A DNA stretch of 64,000 nucleotides from Clostridium sp. BNL1100 (GCF_000244875.1 NC_016791.1:2981001-3045000); one strand, 5' to 3'; counted from the first letter of the stretch, positions 26,871 through 35,898 are shown. Made by a program: numbers and translations. Notes: a model not told the origin generated them from the sequence alone.

Positions 26871-27026
26871 AACCCTGATTGGTATGTTTTCTACTATTGA
26901 CCTCCTGACCTTTTATGTATTTAGTATAATTACATATGATGAAATAATAAAAATGCTTTTAGAGTTAATTCTTAATATCAGATGAGAAAACAAGATGCCA
27001 CAACACAAGTTAAGCCAGTTAATACC

Positions 27027-27054
27027 ATTATATCCTTTTTATTCTTTGTGTCAA
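27027..27054 (-). promoter_or_regulatory. near-consensus sigma-A promoter of the NRPS-PKS locus
   Basis: On the minus strand TTGACA (27049-27054) and TATAAT (27027-27032) are separated by 16 bases: both hexamers are perfect consensus. Transcription would start near 27019 and run through the dehydrogenase pseudogene into the ACP, acyl-CoA dehydrogenase and megasynthase genes, giving a leader of about 670 bases before the first intact gene. Confidence 0.65.
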
Positions 27055-27148
27055 CAAAAACACTGCCAGATATGTTTACAAATCCTTTGGTTTTTACTTT
27101 TGTCTAAACTAGTGTTCAATCTGTAAGTATATCAGGTTTGTGTTGTCA

Positions 27149-27274
27149 GGAACACGCATTAGGCAAAGTATGAGCCGTGCAGGATGTCTTTATGAAAATG
27201 CCCAAATGGAGCGCTATTACAGCAACCTGATAAATGAGTTGGTAAACCGATATTGCTTCCATAAATTTTTCTAA
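27149..27274 (+). mobile_element. IS3-type transposase (OrfB) C-terminal fragment
   Basis: A 41-codon stretch without its own start reads RIRQSMSRAGCLYENAQMER followed by YYSNLINELVNRYCF and a stop. This is the end of the integrase core of IS3-family OrfB (consensus S-M-S-R-x-G-x-x-x-D-N-A-x-x-E, with the catalytic Glu in NAQMER). The upstream part of the domain is missing and the reading frame before 27149 is closed. It is a dead remnant at the border between the NRPS-PKS locus and guaA. Confidence 0.75.
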
Positions 27275-27286
27275 TCAAGCGCAAAA

Positions 27287-27334
27287 AAAGTGTGTACGAT
27301 ATCCAATTTTTATAGTGAACATCATACACACTTT
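27287..27334. repeat. 14-bp inverted repeat with 20-bp spacer
   Basis: AAAGTGTGTACGAT (27287-27300) and ATCATACACACTTT (27321-27334) pair with one mismatch. It lies 12 bases after the transposase fragment stop, so it could be a terminator of the old element or an element end. No U-run typical of a strong terminator follows on either strand, apart from short T tracts. Confidence 0.5.
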
Positions 27335-27370
27335 GCATTATTTTCTTGTGAAATTATACTTATATTCTAA

Positions 27371-27955
27371 TTGGCAGCGCTCGGCATACCTAAAGGTACC
27401 CGGCTTGCTGCATAGTCGCTCTGCTCCCTTCCGGTCGCATTGCTCCTTGCGCTGCGCAATAAACGCCTTCGCTTCTTCTGCCTTTTGGCAGCGCTCGGCA
27501 TACCTAAAGGTACCCGGCTTGCTGCATAGTCGCTCTGCTCCCTTCCGGTCGCATTGCTTCTTGCGCTGCGCAATAAATGCCTTCGCTTCTTCTGCCTTTT
27601 GGCAGCGCTTGGCATCCCTAAAGGTACCCGGCTTGCTGCATAGTCGCTCTGCTCCCTTCCGGTCGCATTGCTCCTTGCGCTGCGCAATAAACGCCTTCGC
27701 TTCTTCTGCCTTTTGGCAGCGCTCGGCATCCCTAAAGGTACCCGGCTTGCTGCATAGTCGCTCTGCTCCCTTCCGGTCGCATTGCTCCTTGCGCTGCGCA
27801 ATAAACGCCTTCGCTTCTTCTGCCTTTTGGCAGCGCTCGGCATCCCTAAAGGTACCCGGCTTGCTGCATAGTCGCTCTGCTCCCTTCCGGTCGCATTGCT
27901 CCTTGCGCTGCGCAATAAACGCCTTCGCTTCTTCTGCCTTTTGGCAGCGCTCGGC
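27371..27955. repeat. 114-bp tandem repeat array, five copies plus a 15-bp partial
   Basis: Units start at 27371, 27485, 27599, 27713 and 27827; a sixth copy stops after 15 bases at 27955, two bases before the guaA stop codon. The last two full copies are identical to each other as far as I compared them, and the others differ at only a few positions (for example ACC/CCC near the unit start, CTCC/CTTC and AACG/AATG later). The unit is clearly richer in G+C than the flanks. Each unit boundary carries the hairpin CTGCCTTTTGGCAG and each unit carries TTGCGCTGCGCAA. Because 114 is a multiple of three and units lack stops in several frames, three long frames stay open (a 38-residue repeat each); none has a credible start, so I do not call a protein. 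Confidence 0.95.
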
Positions 27956-27957
27956 GT

Positions 27958-29493
27958 TTATTCCCATTCAATCGTTGCAGGTGGCTTTGAGGTGATATCA
28001 TACACAACTCTGTTGATGTGTTTTACTTCGTTGACAATACGAGTAGAAACCTTCTCCAGAATATCATATGGGATTCTTGCCCAGTCGGCTGTCATGAAGT
28101 CTGTAGTAGTTACCGCACGAAGAGCCAAGGTATAGTCATAAGTTCTTTCATCACCCATTACACCAACACTTCTCATATTTGTCAAAACTGTAAAGTACTG
28201 GTTAATTTCTCTGCCCAGTCCAGCAGCTTTGATTTCTTCACGGAAAATGTAGTCTGTATCTCTTAGAGTATCCAGCTTTTCTTTTGTCAAATCACCGATA
28301 ACTCTGATAGCAAGTCCCGGGCCTGGGAATGGCTGTCTCCAAACCAAATCTTCAGGAATTCCCAGTTCCTCTCCGGCCTTTCTTACTTCGTCCTTAAAAA
28401 GGTTTCTGAGAGGTTCGATAATCTCCTTAAAATCAACATGATCCGGCAAGCCGCCTACATTGTGATGGCTCTTAATAACAGCTGCATCACCAAGTCCGCT
28501 TTCTATAACATCAGGATAAATTGTTCCCTGAACAAGGAAATCAACTTTTCCTATTTTCTTTGCTTCATCTTCAAATACCCTTATAAATTCCTCACCAATA
28601 ATTTTTCTCTTGGTTTCAGGATCAGAAACACCTTTAAGTCTCTGCAAAAATCTGTCCTCACAATTTACACGAATAAGATTTATATCGTACTGCTTTCTGA
28701 ATATCTGTTCAACCTGGTCTCCCTCATGTTTTCTCAAAAGTCCATGATCAACAAATATACAAGTCAACTGCTTTCCAACAGCCTTATGAATTAAAACTGC
28801 TGCAACAGATGAGTCAACACCACCTGACAATGCACACAATACCTTCTTGTCTCCAACCTTCTCACGTATTGCCTTTATTGAGTTTTCAACAAATGAAGAC
28901 ATCTTCCAGTCGCCTTTACACTGGCATATATTGTATAGGAAGTTTCTCAGCATTTCTTTTCCTTTAGGAGTATGCATTACCTCCGGGTGGAACTGAACCG
29001 CATAGAGGTTCTTTTCAACATGCTGCATTGCACCTGTAGGGCAATTTGCTGACTTTGCTATTATTTCAAAGCCCTGAGGAGGGGTATCAACAAAGTAGGT
29101 ATGGCTCATCCAGCAGATTGTATTTTCGTCAACATCCTTGAACAAAGGCTGTGATTTATCAACACAAATTTCAACTTTTCCGTATTCACGCTGATTGGCA
29201 GCAGTTACACTACCTCCCAGCATTACGCTCATAAGCTGCATTCCGTAGCATATACCCAGAACAGGTACTCCCAGTTCAAACACACCGGGGTCGCATTTTG
29301 GTGCTCCTTCATCTAAAACAGAATTAGGTCCCCCTGTAAAAATTATTCCTTTTGGATTGTATGATTTTATACGTTCTAAAGATGCGTTATAAGGAATTAC
29401 CTCGCAATAAACATTTGCTTCTCTTACCCGGCGTGCTATCAGCTGATTGTACTGTCCGCCGAAATCAAGAACTAAGACCATTTCATTGTTCAA
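27958..29493 (-). CDS. guaA: GMP synthase (glutamine-hydrolysing)
   Basis: Amidates XMP to GMP with ATP and glutamine, the last step of guanine nucleotide synthesis. The 511-residue length is normal. The N-terminal class I amidotransferase domain has Cys82 in GICYGMQ and the His-Glu pair in QFHPEVMHT; the ATP pyrophosphatase P-loop is [13 protein letters not shown], followed by the GMP synthase dimerisation domain ending in PPATIEWE. Translation most likely begins at TTG 29493, 9 bases after GAGGAG; the next ATG (29481) is 21 bases from it. The stop is followed within two bases by the 114-bp repeat array, and its last bases pair with the terminal repeat copy. Confidence 0.97.
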   Translation of the reverse strand: MNNEMVLVLDFGGQYNQLIARRVREANVYCEVIPYNASLERIKSYNPKGIIFTGGPNSVLDEGAPKCDPGVFELGVPVLGICYGMQLMSVMLGGSVTAANQREYGKVEICVDKSQPLFKDVDENTICWMSHTYFVDTPPQGFEIIAKSANCPTGAMQHVEKNLYAVQFHPEVMHTPKGKEMLRNFLYNICQCKGDWKMSSFVENSIKAIREKVGDKKVLCALSGGVDSSVAAVLIHKAVGKQLTCIFVDHGLLRKHEGDQVEQIFRKQYDINLIRVNCEDRFLQRLKGVSDPETKRKIIGEEFIRVFEDEAKKIGKVDFLVQGTIYPDVIESGLGDAAVIKSHHNVGGLPDHVDFKEIIEPLRNLFKDEVRKAGEELGIPEDLVWRQPFPGPGLAIRVIGDLTKEKLDTLRDTDYIFREEIKAAGLGREINQYFTVLTNMRSVGVMGDERTYDYTLALRAVTTTDFMTADWARIPYDILEKVSTRIVNEVKHINRVVYDITSKPPATIEWE

Positions 29494-29537
29494 AACTAAC
29501 CGCTCCTCTTTACTAAATTAATTTTTTATATATACAT

Positions 29538-29567
29538 TAAAAATACTTTTTTGGCACAGTATTTTTA
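29538..29567. terminator. AT-rich inverted repeat between radical SAM and guaA genes
   Basis: TAAAAATACT (29538-29547) and AGTATTTTTA (29558-29567) pair perfectly around a 10-base loop, with runs of T on the minus strand after the stem. It lies between the stop of the radical SAM gene and the guaA start and could end the upstream transcript on the minus strand. Confidence 0.4.
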
Positions 29568-29613
29568 TATTATATCGAATTTTATCTTTTATGCATAGCA
29601 TAAAGTGATAAAT

Positions 29614-30558
29614 TTAATCCTTAAACCTTTCTAAGGCACTTCCGTTTAAATAATTGAACAGCCTTCCCTGATAACTGCCATTTTCCGTCATTTTAGCCTT
29701 GATTGTATCCATAATTTTCCACCAGCTTGTTGACCAGTTACAAAATACAGTCCGTTCTGCCGGAGCCCGCCCCATTAACCTTTGTACAACTATTTCAGGG
29801 TTCAGGTGTTCCAGAAAAGCAATTGTTCTGTCAATGAACTCCTCCATTGAAACCGGTACTATTTTACCTTGGGAATACATCTTTTCGAGAACAGTGTCCT
29901 TCAAAATATACAAGGAATGGCACTTAACCTGCTTAACACCTAAAGCAGACAGGATTTTAGCACCTTCTATAACATCCTCAATATTATCTGTAGGCAAATC
30001 AGTAATATAATGCGCACAGGCTTCAAGGTCATATTTTTTTATTCTTATAACCGCATCTATAAATTCGGCTAAAGTATGCCCCCTTTGGAGGATTTTCAGT
30101 GAATGGTAATTAACCGTTTGAAGCCCCAGTTCCATTACTATATCAACACCCTTTTCCTTTTTTATTTCAGCAAGAAACCCCATATATCTGTCGTTAATAC
30201 AGTCCGGCCTTGTAGAAATATATATTGCTACTATCCCTTCCTGACAGGCCTCAGTGATATTTTTCTTGAATTCTTCAAAAGGAAGATATGTGTTTGAATA
30301 ATTCTGAAAGTATGCAATGAAAATGTCACTTCCATAGTTTTTGCCTATGTACCTGGCATTTTGTGCAAGCTGCTGTGATACAGACATAGTACTGGAAAGA
30401 TTTTCGAAGCCCGCACCCTCTTCACCGCAGAAAATACAGCCCCATGAACTGAGGCTCCCGTCCCTGTTAGGACAGGTAACCGGAAGATTCAACGGAAGCT
30501 TGTACACCTTGGAGCCATATCTTTTTTTAAGGTAATCAGAGAATTTATTGTACAGCAA
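29614..30558 (-). CDS. TIGR01212-family radical SAM protein
   Basis: A 314-residue radical SAM protein of the YhcC/TIGR01212 family. The cluster motif is C-x11-C-x2-C (CPNRDGSLSSWGCIFC), the spacing typical of this family, followed by a TIM-barrel with STRPDCI and ADLP-like LPTDNIEDVIEGAK segments. The frame is open to an ATG at 30588, but TTG 30558 is preceded by AGGAAGG at good spacing and gives the usual family start LYNKFSDYLKKRYG. The start lies within the last codons of larC, suggesting coupled expression. The substrate is not established for most of the family; an RNA or cofactor modification is possible. Confidence 0.85.
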   Translation of the reverse strand: MLYNKFSDYLKKRYGSKVYKLPLNLPVTCPNRDGSLSSWGCIFCGEEGAGFENLSSTMSVSQQLAQNARYIGKNYGSDIFIAYFQNYSNTYLPFEEFKKNITEACQEGIVAIYISTRPDCINDRYMGFLAEIKKEKGVDIVMELGLQTVNYHSLKILQRGHTLAEFIDAVIRIKKYDLEACAHYITDLPTDNIEDVIEGAKILSALGVKQVKCHSLYILKDTVLEKMYSQGKIVPVSMEEFIDRTIAFLEHLNPEIVVQRLMGRAPAERTVFCNWSTSWWKIMDTIKAKMTENGSYQGRLFNYLNGSALERFKD

Positions 30559-31855
30559 TATCGTAACCTTCCTGCCTATATTTTTCATTTACCAATTCAT
30601 ATACTTCCTTTATGGGCATACCTGTTTTTAATGCAATACTCCTGCAATCTTCATATTCAGGTGCAAACTTCATTATGTCTCCAATATTTGCAACCTTTAC
30701 ACGAACGTCCCCGTACTGTGTATTAACCTTTACCAGCTCCCTGTCCATGCAGAATCTTTGTGAATGGCTTATCCTGATACCAATGGTAGAAGTTTCACTG
30801 AAAATTATATCAGAAATCTTTTTTTCTTCCCCGCATTTAACCAGCACCGTCAGCATTGCTGAAGGCCTATTTTTTTTCATATAAATAGGAGTGTAGTAAA
30901 CGTCAAGGGCTCCGCTGTCAAGTAACTTTTCCATTGTATAACCCATAATTTCTGGAGACATATTGTCTATATTGGTTTCCAGTATGCTTATTTCATCATT
31001 TGGCATCATATCCTGCTGATACAGACTTCCCATGACTACTCTAAGAGCATTAAACCGTCCTGTTTCCCTTTTGCCCATACCATATCCTGTTTTTTCAATT
31101 GACATGGGAGGCATTTTACCAAACCCCGAAGATATCATTTTTATAATACCTAACCCGGTTGGGGTAACCAATTCAAAGGGGATGTCTTCTGTGATAAGAG
31201 GAATTTTACTGCTGCACAACATTTCCATTACAGCCGGAACCGGAACAGGTAATAGTCCGTGGGCACACTTTACAAAGCCCTTTCCTTCATGAAGCTCGGA
31301 TGCAAATATCCTTTCTATCCCCAGCATATCAATGCAAATACATGAGCCCACAATGTCCACAATTGAATCAACGGCTCCAACCTCATGAAAATGAACTTCA
31401 TTTATATCCTTACCGTGAACCTTTGCTTCTGCTCGTGCTATCTCTCTGAAAATCTTTGTGCTCATTGACTTTACTCTCGGCCTCAGATCACTATGATTTA
31501 TAATAAGCTCAATGTCTTCAAGATTTCTCTCTGAATGGTGGTTATGAGTATGCTCATGGGCGTTCTCATGAGTATGCCCATGCTCTCCATGGTGATGGTG
31601 ATCCGTATGGTGTATTTCCCCGTACTGATGCTCCTCACCGTCTTCATGATGCCCTGTCTCTTCTAACACTACATGTACATCAGTACCTCTTATTCCGTTT
31701 TTAATTTTCTTATTTATCTCAATAGAATAGCCGTCAACCTTTAGTTTCTCTAGCTCTGTTAAGAATGCGGCTTTGTCAATACCAAGATCAAGCAGTGCGC
31801 CTAAAGTCATATCTCCGCTTATGCCTGAAAAGCAGTCGAAATATAAAACCTTCAT
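30545..31855 (-). CDS. larC: nickel-pincer cofactor biosynthesis protein LarC
   Basis: LarC inserts nickel into the pyridinium dithiocarboxylate mononucleotide, the last step in making the nickel-pincer cofactor of lactate racemase-type enzymes. The protein (436 residues) starts with the family signature YFDCFSGISGDMTLGALLDLG and carries a histidine-rich insert with 17 His between residues 69 and 107, a likely nickel store. VHFHEVGAVDSIVDIVG and the C-terminal LETNIDNMSPEIMGY region also fit. In Lactobacillus the gene needs a ribosomal frameshift; here it is one uninterrupted frame. It follows larB on the same strand. No larE or larA is visible in the window. Confidence 0.93.
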   Translation of the reverse strand: MKVLYFDCFSGISGDMTLGALLDLGIDKAAFLTELEKLKVDGYSIEINKKIKNGIRGTDVHVVLEETGHHEDGEEHQYGEIHHTDHHHHGEHGHTHENAHEHTHNHHSERNLEDIELIINHSDLRPRVKSMSTKIFREIARAEAKVHGKDINEVHFHEVGAVDSIVDIVGSCICIDMLGIERIFASELHEGKGFVKCAHGLLPVPVPAVMEMLCSSKIPLITEDIPFELVTPTGLGIIKMISSGFGKMPPMSIEKTGYGMGKRETGRFNALRVVMGSLYQQDMMPNDEISILETNIDNMSPEIMGYTMEKLLDSGALDVYYTPIYMKKNRPSAMLTVLVKCGEEKKISDIIFSETSTIGIRISHSQRFCMDRELVKVNTQYGDVRVKVANIGDIMKFAPEYEDCRSIALKTGMPIKEVYELVNEKYRQEGYDIAVQ

Positions 31856-31893
31856 TAACTCCTCCTAATTTACATAAATAGTTTCATATGTTA

Positions 31894-31919
31894 AACGGGA
31901 CACATTAATATGTCCCGTT
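31894..31919. terminator. hairpin between larB and larC
   Basis: AACGGGACA (31894-31902) and TGTCCCGTT (31911-31919) form a perfect 9-bp stem with an 8-base loop, 6 bases after the larB stop in the direction of transcription. There is no T-run after it on the minus strand, so it may slow or process the larB-larC transcript rather than end it. Confidence 0.5.
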
Positions 31920-31924
31920 ATAAG

Positions 31925-32671
31925 TTAAAGTTTGTTGATATTACTTGCAAGATATCCTGCCCCGAATCCATTATCGATATTCACTACTCCGATTCCACTG
32001 GCACAGCTGTTGAGCATAGTAAGCAGTGCCGACAGTCCGCCGAAGTTTGCACCATAACCAACACTGGTAGGAACGGCAACAACCGGTTTATCAACCAGAC
32101 CTCCCACAACGCTGGCTAATGCACCTTCCATTCCGGCCACAACTATAATTACGTTTGCCCGGGAAATCACATCCATTTTAGACAGAAGTCTGTGAATACC
32201 CGCAACACCTACATCATAAATCCGGTTAACCTTGTTTCCAAGTACTTCTGCTGTGATTGCAGCTTCCTCTGCTACAGGAATATCGGAAGTTCCTGCTGTA
32301 ATTACTGCAATTTCCTTTTCTGAAACTAAAATCTTTTTTCTCTTAACAACAACAATCCTTGCGTCTCTGTGGTACTCTGCCTCACAAGTAATTTCGCTGA
32401 TTGCGTCATAAACCTCTCTAGAAGCACGGGTAGCAAGAATATTATTATTTTTTTCCATTAGCCTTTCAACAATTTCAACTATCTGATTAATAGTTTTTCC
32501 TTCACAGTAAATTACCTCGGGATACCCGTTTCTTATAGCCCTGTGGTGATCAACTTTTGCAAAGCCCAAGTCTTCATAAGGAAGATCTTTAATTTCCTTA
32601 TACGCATGTTCAACGTCAACAGAGCCGTTTTTAACATCTTCAAGCAATTTTTTAAGATCATTTGAATTCAT
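31925..32671 (-). CDS. larB: nickel-pincer cofactor biosynthesis protein LarB (PurE-like)
   Basis: LarB carboxylates and hydrolyses nicotinic acid adenine dinucleotide to give the dicarboxylated mononucleotide that starts the nickel-pincer cofactor. The 248-residue protein has an N-terminal helical part (FAKVDHHRAIRNGYPEVIYCEGK, a family hallmark) and a C-terminal AIR-carboxylase-like domain with VITAGTSDIPVAEEA, GVAGIHRLL and VVAGMEGALASVVGG. It ends 70 bases before larC, with a hairpin between them. prfB precedes it by 16 bases, so the genes may be co-transcribed. Confidence 0.93.
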   Translation of the reverse strand: MNSNDLKKLLEDVKNGSVDVEHAYKEIKDLPYEDLGFAKVDHHRAIRNGYPEVIYCEGKTINQIVEIVERLMEKNNNILATRASREVYDAISEITCEAEYHRDARIVVVKRKKILVSEKEIAVITAGTSDIPVAEEAAITAEVLGNKVNRIYDVGVAGIHRLLSKMDVISRANVIIVVAGMEGALASVVGGLVDKPVVAVPTSVGYGANFGGLSALLTMLNSCASGIGVVNIDNGFGAGYLASNINKL

Positions 32672-32687
32672 ATTTTCACGTCTCCAA

Positions 32688-33810
32688 TCAAGACTTCATA
32701 GAATTGTCAGATTTATCCATCGAGAGGTATGCATTAATAATTCCGTCCAGTTCACCATCCATAACCGCATCAACATTTCCTTCTTCATAATTGGTTCTAT
32801 GGTCTTTTACAAGAGTATAGGGACAGAATACATAAGACCTTATCTGGCTTCCCCATGCTATTTCCATCTGAACACCTTTTAAGTCCTCTATCTTTTCCTT
32901 CTGTTCCCGTTCTTTTAATTCAAACAGCTTTGCTTTCAGCATTTTCATTGCAGTATCCTTGTTCTGGAACTGTGAACGTTCTGTTTGACATGAAACAACT
33001 ACTCCTGTTGGAATATGTGTTATTCTTATGGCTGAATCAGTCTTGTTTATATGCTGCCCTCCGGCTCCGCTGGCTCTATACGTATCAATTCTCAAATCAT
33101 CCGGATTTATATTTATCTCGATGGTATCATCCAGTTCAGGCATTACATCTGCAGATGCAAATGACGTATGTCTTCTTCCGGATGAATCAAAAGGAGATAT
33201 CCTTACCAAACGGTGGACTCCTTTTTCAGATTTAAGATATCCATAGGCATTTTCGCCTATTACGTGTATGGTTACGCTCTTTATACCTGCTTCGTCGCCA
33301 TCAAGGTAATCAAGTACTTTTACCTCGTATCCTTTGGCTTCCCCCCACCTTGTAAACATTCTCAAAAGCATTTGTACCCAGTCCTGAGCTTCAGTTCCCC
33401 CAGCTCCCGCATGCAATGTAAGAATGGCATTATTTTTGTCATAAGGCCCAGTGAGAAGCGTTTCAAGTCGCAGTGATTCCAAATTGTGTTTAAGTAGTTG
33501 AAGGCCTTCCCCTACTTCGGGTATCACGCTTTCATCCTGTTCTTCCAGCCCAAGTTCAGACAGTGTAAATAAGTCCTCCCACTGTGAGGTTATATTATTA
33601 AATCTCTCTATCTTTGTTTTCAGTATTTTAGTCTTCTGCAGTATCTTTTGGGAATTCTCCATATCATTCCAGAATTCCGGCTCAGAAGCTTTATGCTCCA
33701 ACTCCGCTATCTCATCACTTATTCTAGCGATGTCAAAGTGAAGCCCTCATTTCCTCTAAATTGCTTTTCAAGCCCTGAAGCTCCAGCTTGTATTCTTCCA
33801 GTTCAAGCAT
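32688..33810 (-). CDS. prfB: peptide chain release factor 2, programmed +1 frameshift
   Basis: RF2 releases peptides at UGA and UAA. The main frame carries the UGA-reading tripeptide SPF (RISPFDSSGRRH) and the catalytic GGQ (ASGAGGQHINKTDSA). The gene begins with ATG at 33810, reads 24 codons to CTT TGA (33733-33738) and needs a +1 shift at CTTTGAC (33732-33738) to enter the long frame at DIARISDE. An AGGG stretch a few bases upstream of the slip site plays the usual Shine-Dalgarno role. This is the classic autoregulatory frameshift: low RF2 favours shifting and thus more RF2. Confidence 0.95.
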
Positions 33811-33878
33811 TTAATCATCCCTTTCAAATTAAGTAATACTTTTATTATATCCGACATATCAAAATTCTGCTATTATTT

Positions 33879-34700
33879 TTAACCAAGGATGAATTTTTCT
33901 ATTGCCTTGGCTACTCCATCCTCAGTATTTGATGCAGTTATAAAATCAGCTGCCTCTTTTGCACAGTCTTCGGCATTTCCCATTGCAATTCCAAGGCCGG
34001 CAAAATTGAACATAGGTATATCATTTTCATTATCTCCAATGGCAATCATTTCCTGATACGGAATTTTCAATACCTCAGCCAAACGTTCCAGAGCCTTTCC
34101 CTTGTTGACACCCTTGTTAACTACTTCAAAATTGTTATAGTTGGAGCTTGTAACGTCAACCGTTTCAACAACAGACAGTTTCTTTCTTACTGTGGCCAAT
34201 AGGTCGGAGTCATCAGAAACTGCAACAAATTTAAGTACTTTACCGTCCAACTCCCTGAGCTTTGTTTCCATATCCGTAACTATGTCAATTTCCACCCTAT
34301 CCTTTGGAGGAAGGGCCTTGTTCCTTTCATAGTACTTTAGAGAGTTATAATCAAGTTTCTCAGTCAACATGGTTTCTCCGGCATAAACATGAAAATATAT
34401 GTTGTTCTCATGAAAAATATCAAGTATTCTAAGACAATCCGCTGTATTCATGAAATCAGAGTAAATTACCTTACCATCGGTATTTTCCCTTATAATTGCT
34501 CCATTGCATGCTATTATCGGATCCATAATACCCAGCTGCTTTGCGTAAATCCTTGCACCTGAATATACCCTTCCTGAACATATTACAATCTTTACGTCCT
34601 TTTCCTTTGCCATATGTATAGCAGTCTTATTTCTCTCTGAAATTTCCTTGTTAGTATCCAGCAAGGTTCCATCCAAATCAATTGCCACCAACCTGTACAT
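33879..34700 (-). CDS. Cof-type HAD-IIB phosphatase
   Basis: A 273-residue haloacid-dehalogenase-type sugar-phosphatase-like hydrolase. Motif I is AIDLDGTLLDTNKE with both catalytic Asp residues, motif II ICSGR, and motifs III/IV are the Lys of KGKALERLAE and GDNENDIPMF. The cap insert between motifs II and III is the C2B type of the Cof family. The frame is open to 34751, but the ATG at 34700 follows GGAGG at five bases and gives the usual start MYRLVAIDLDG; it leaves 34 bases after the aminotransferase gene. Substrate probably a sugar or nucleotide phosphate; specificity cannot be read. Third gene of the T-box operon. Confidence 0.88.
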   Translation of the reverse strand: MYRLVAIDLDGTLLDTNKEISERNKTAIHMAKEKDVKIVICSGRVYSGARIYAKQLGIMDPIIACNGAIIRENTDGKVIYSDFMNTADCLRILDIFHENNIYFHVYAGETMLTEKLDYNSLKYYERNKALPPKDRVEIDIVTDMETKLRELDGKVLKFVAVSDDSDLLATVRKKLSVVETVDVTSSNYNNFEVVNKGVNKGKALERLAEVLKIPYQEMIAIGDNENDIPMFNFAGLGIAMGNAEDCAKEAADFITASNTEDGVAKAIEKFILG

Positions 34701-34734
34701 TTCATCCTCCGACTCTTTTGTACCTCTGCACAAA

Positions 34735-35898
34735 TCAATATTTATCAGCAAATTCCTTAATTCTTTTCATAGCTTCAATTATATTATCCATTGATGAAGC
34801 ATAACATGCACGCACATAGCCTTCTCCACATTCTCCGAAAGCTGTTCCCGGCACTACAAGTACTTTTTGCTCAATAAGAAGTTTTTCGCAGAAATCCTCA
34901 GAACTAAGACCTGTTTTCTTAATGCATGGAAAAACATAAAACGCACCTTTGGGTTCATAGCATGAAAAACCGGCTTTTCTGAAACCATCAATTGCTACTC
35001 TTCTTCTCCTGTTATATTCCTTTGCCATCATTGTTACATCATCTTCACTGTTTCGAAGTGCTTCAATAGCAGCATCCTGAGCCGTTGTAGGAGCACACAT
35101 GATAGCGTACTGATGTATTTTCTTCATTTCATTTATCAAGTCCTTATGTCCGCAGGCATATCCCAGACGCCATCCGGTCATTGCAAAGGACTTTGAAAAT
35201 CCGTTTATTACAAGTGTCCTATCTTTCATTTCAGGAAAACTTGCGATGGAAGTATGCTTTCCTTCATAAGTTAGTTCACAGTAGATTTCATCCGACAAAA
35301 CCACTATATCCTTATCTTTTAGAACCTGCACCAGTTCATAGAGGTCATCTCTGCCCATTATTGCCCCGGTAGGGTTATTGGGAAACGGTATTATAACAAC
35401 TTTTGTTTTTTCTGTTATAGCAGCTTCAAGCTGTTTTGCCGTTAATTTGAAATTATCTTCCTGCTTCAGTTCTATTGTAACGGGTGTAGCTCCGGTAAAA
35501 CCCGTACACCCTTTGTATGCCACAAAACTCGGTTCGGGAATTATTACTTCGTCTCCGGGGCCTACAAGGGCTCTTAATGCAGCATCAATCCCTTCACTTC
35601 CTCCTACCGTAACCAGAATTTCGTTTTCAGGGTTATAGTGGAGGTCAAACTTGTTGCCAAGATATTTGCTGATTTCCTCTCTTAATTCAATAAAGCCTGC
35701 ATTTGACGAATATTGTGTATGCCCAGTTTCCAGTGAATATATTCCTGCTTCTCTGATATTCCATGGTGTAATAAAGTCCGGCTCTCCAACCCCAAGAGAT
35801 ATAACATCCGTCATTTCATTAATCAAGTCAAAGTATTTTCTGATACCTGAAGGCGGTACCTTTTTTATTTTATCCAAAATCATGTCCTTCATTATCAT
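34735..35898 (-). CDS. class I/II PLP aminotransferase (PatA/AspC-like, possibly alanine-forming)
   Basis: A 387-residue fold-type I aminotransferase. The PLP lysine is in FSKSFAMTGWRLG, the cofactor-phosphate and ring contacts are in NNPTGAIM and SDEIYCELTY, and the substrate-carboxylate Arg is in GYVRACYAS. The start ATG overlaps the Lrp stop by four bases (ATGA), which implies coupled translation. The T-box ahead of the operon appears to carry an Ala (GCA) specifier, so making alanine from pyruvate would fit, but the sequence itself would also allow aspartate, aromatic or methionine-cycle substrates. Confidence 0.9.
   Translation of the reverse strand: MIMKDMILDKIKKVPPSGIRKYFDLINEMTDVISLGVGEPDFITPWNIREAGIYSLETGHTQYSSNAGFIELREEISKYLGNKFDLHYNPENEILVTVGGSEGIDAALRALVGPGDEVIIPEPSFVAYKGCTGFTGATPVTIELKQEDNFKLTAKQLEAAITEKTKVVIIPFPNNPTGAIMGRDDLYELVQVLKDKDIVVLSDEIYCELTYEGKHTSIASFPEMKDRTLVINGFSKSFAMTGWRLGYACGHKDLINEMKKIHQYAIMCAPTTAQDAAIEALRNSEDDVTMMAKEYNRRRRVAIDGFRKAGFSCYEPKGAFYVFPCIKKTGLSSEDFCEKLLIEQKVLVVPGTAFGECGEGYVRACYASSMDNIIEAMKRIKEFADKY

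Noticed and set aside
27371-27955. CRISPR array
   Set aside because: Units are 114 bp, directly adjacent and nearly identical over their full length; there are no unique spacers and no cas genes.
27315-27995. Long open frames on both strands across the 114-bp repeats, giving proteins of 38-residue repeats
   Set aside because: Openness in several frames follows from a stop-poor, GC-rich unit whose length is a multiple of three. There is no ribosome-binding site, and the strand reading overlaps guaA or the IS remnant.
31894-31919. A riboswitch between larB and larC
   Set aside because: Only one short hairpin is present; the 69-base spacer is too small for a known metal riboswitch.
33648-33836. 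Frameshift error in prfB
   Set aside because: The site CTTTGAC with an upstream AGGG is the well-known programmed +1 frameshift of RF2 genes, not a defect.
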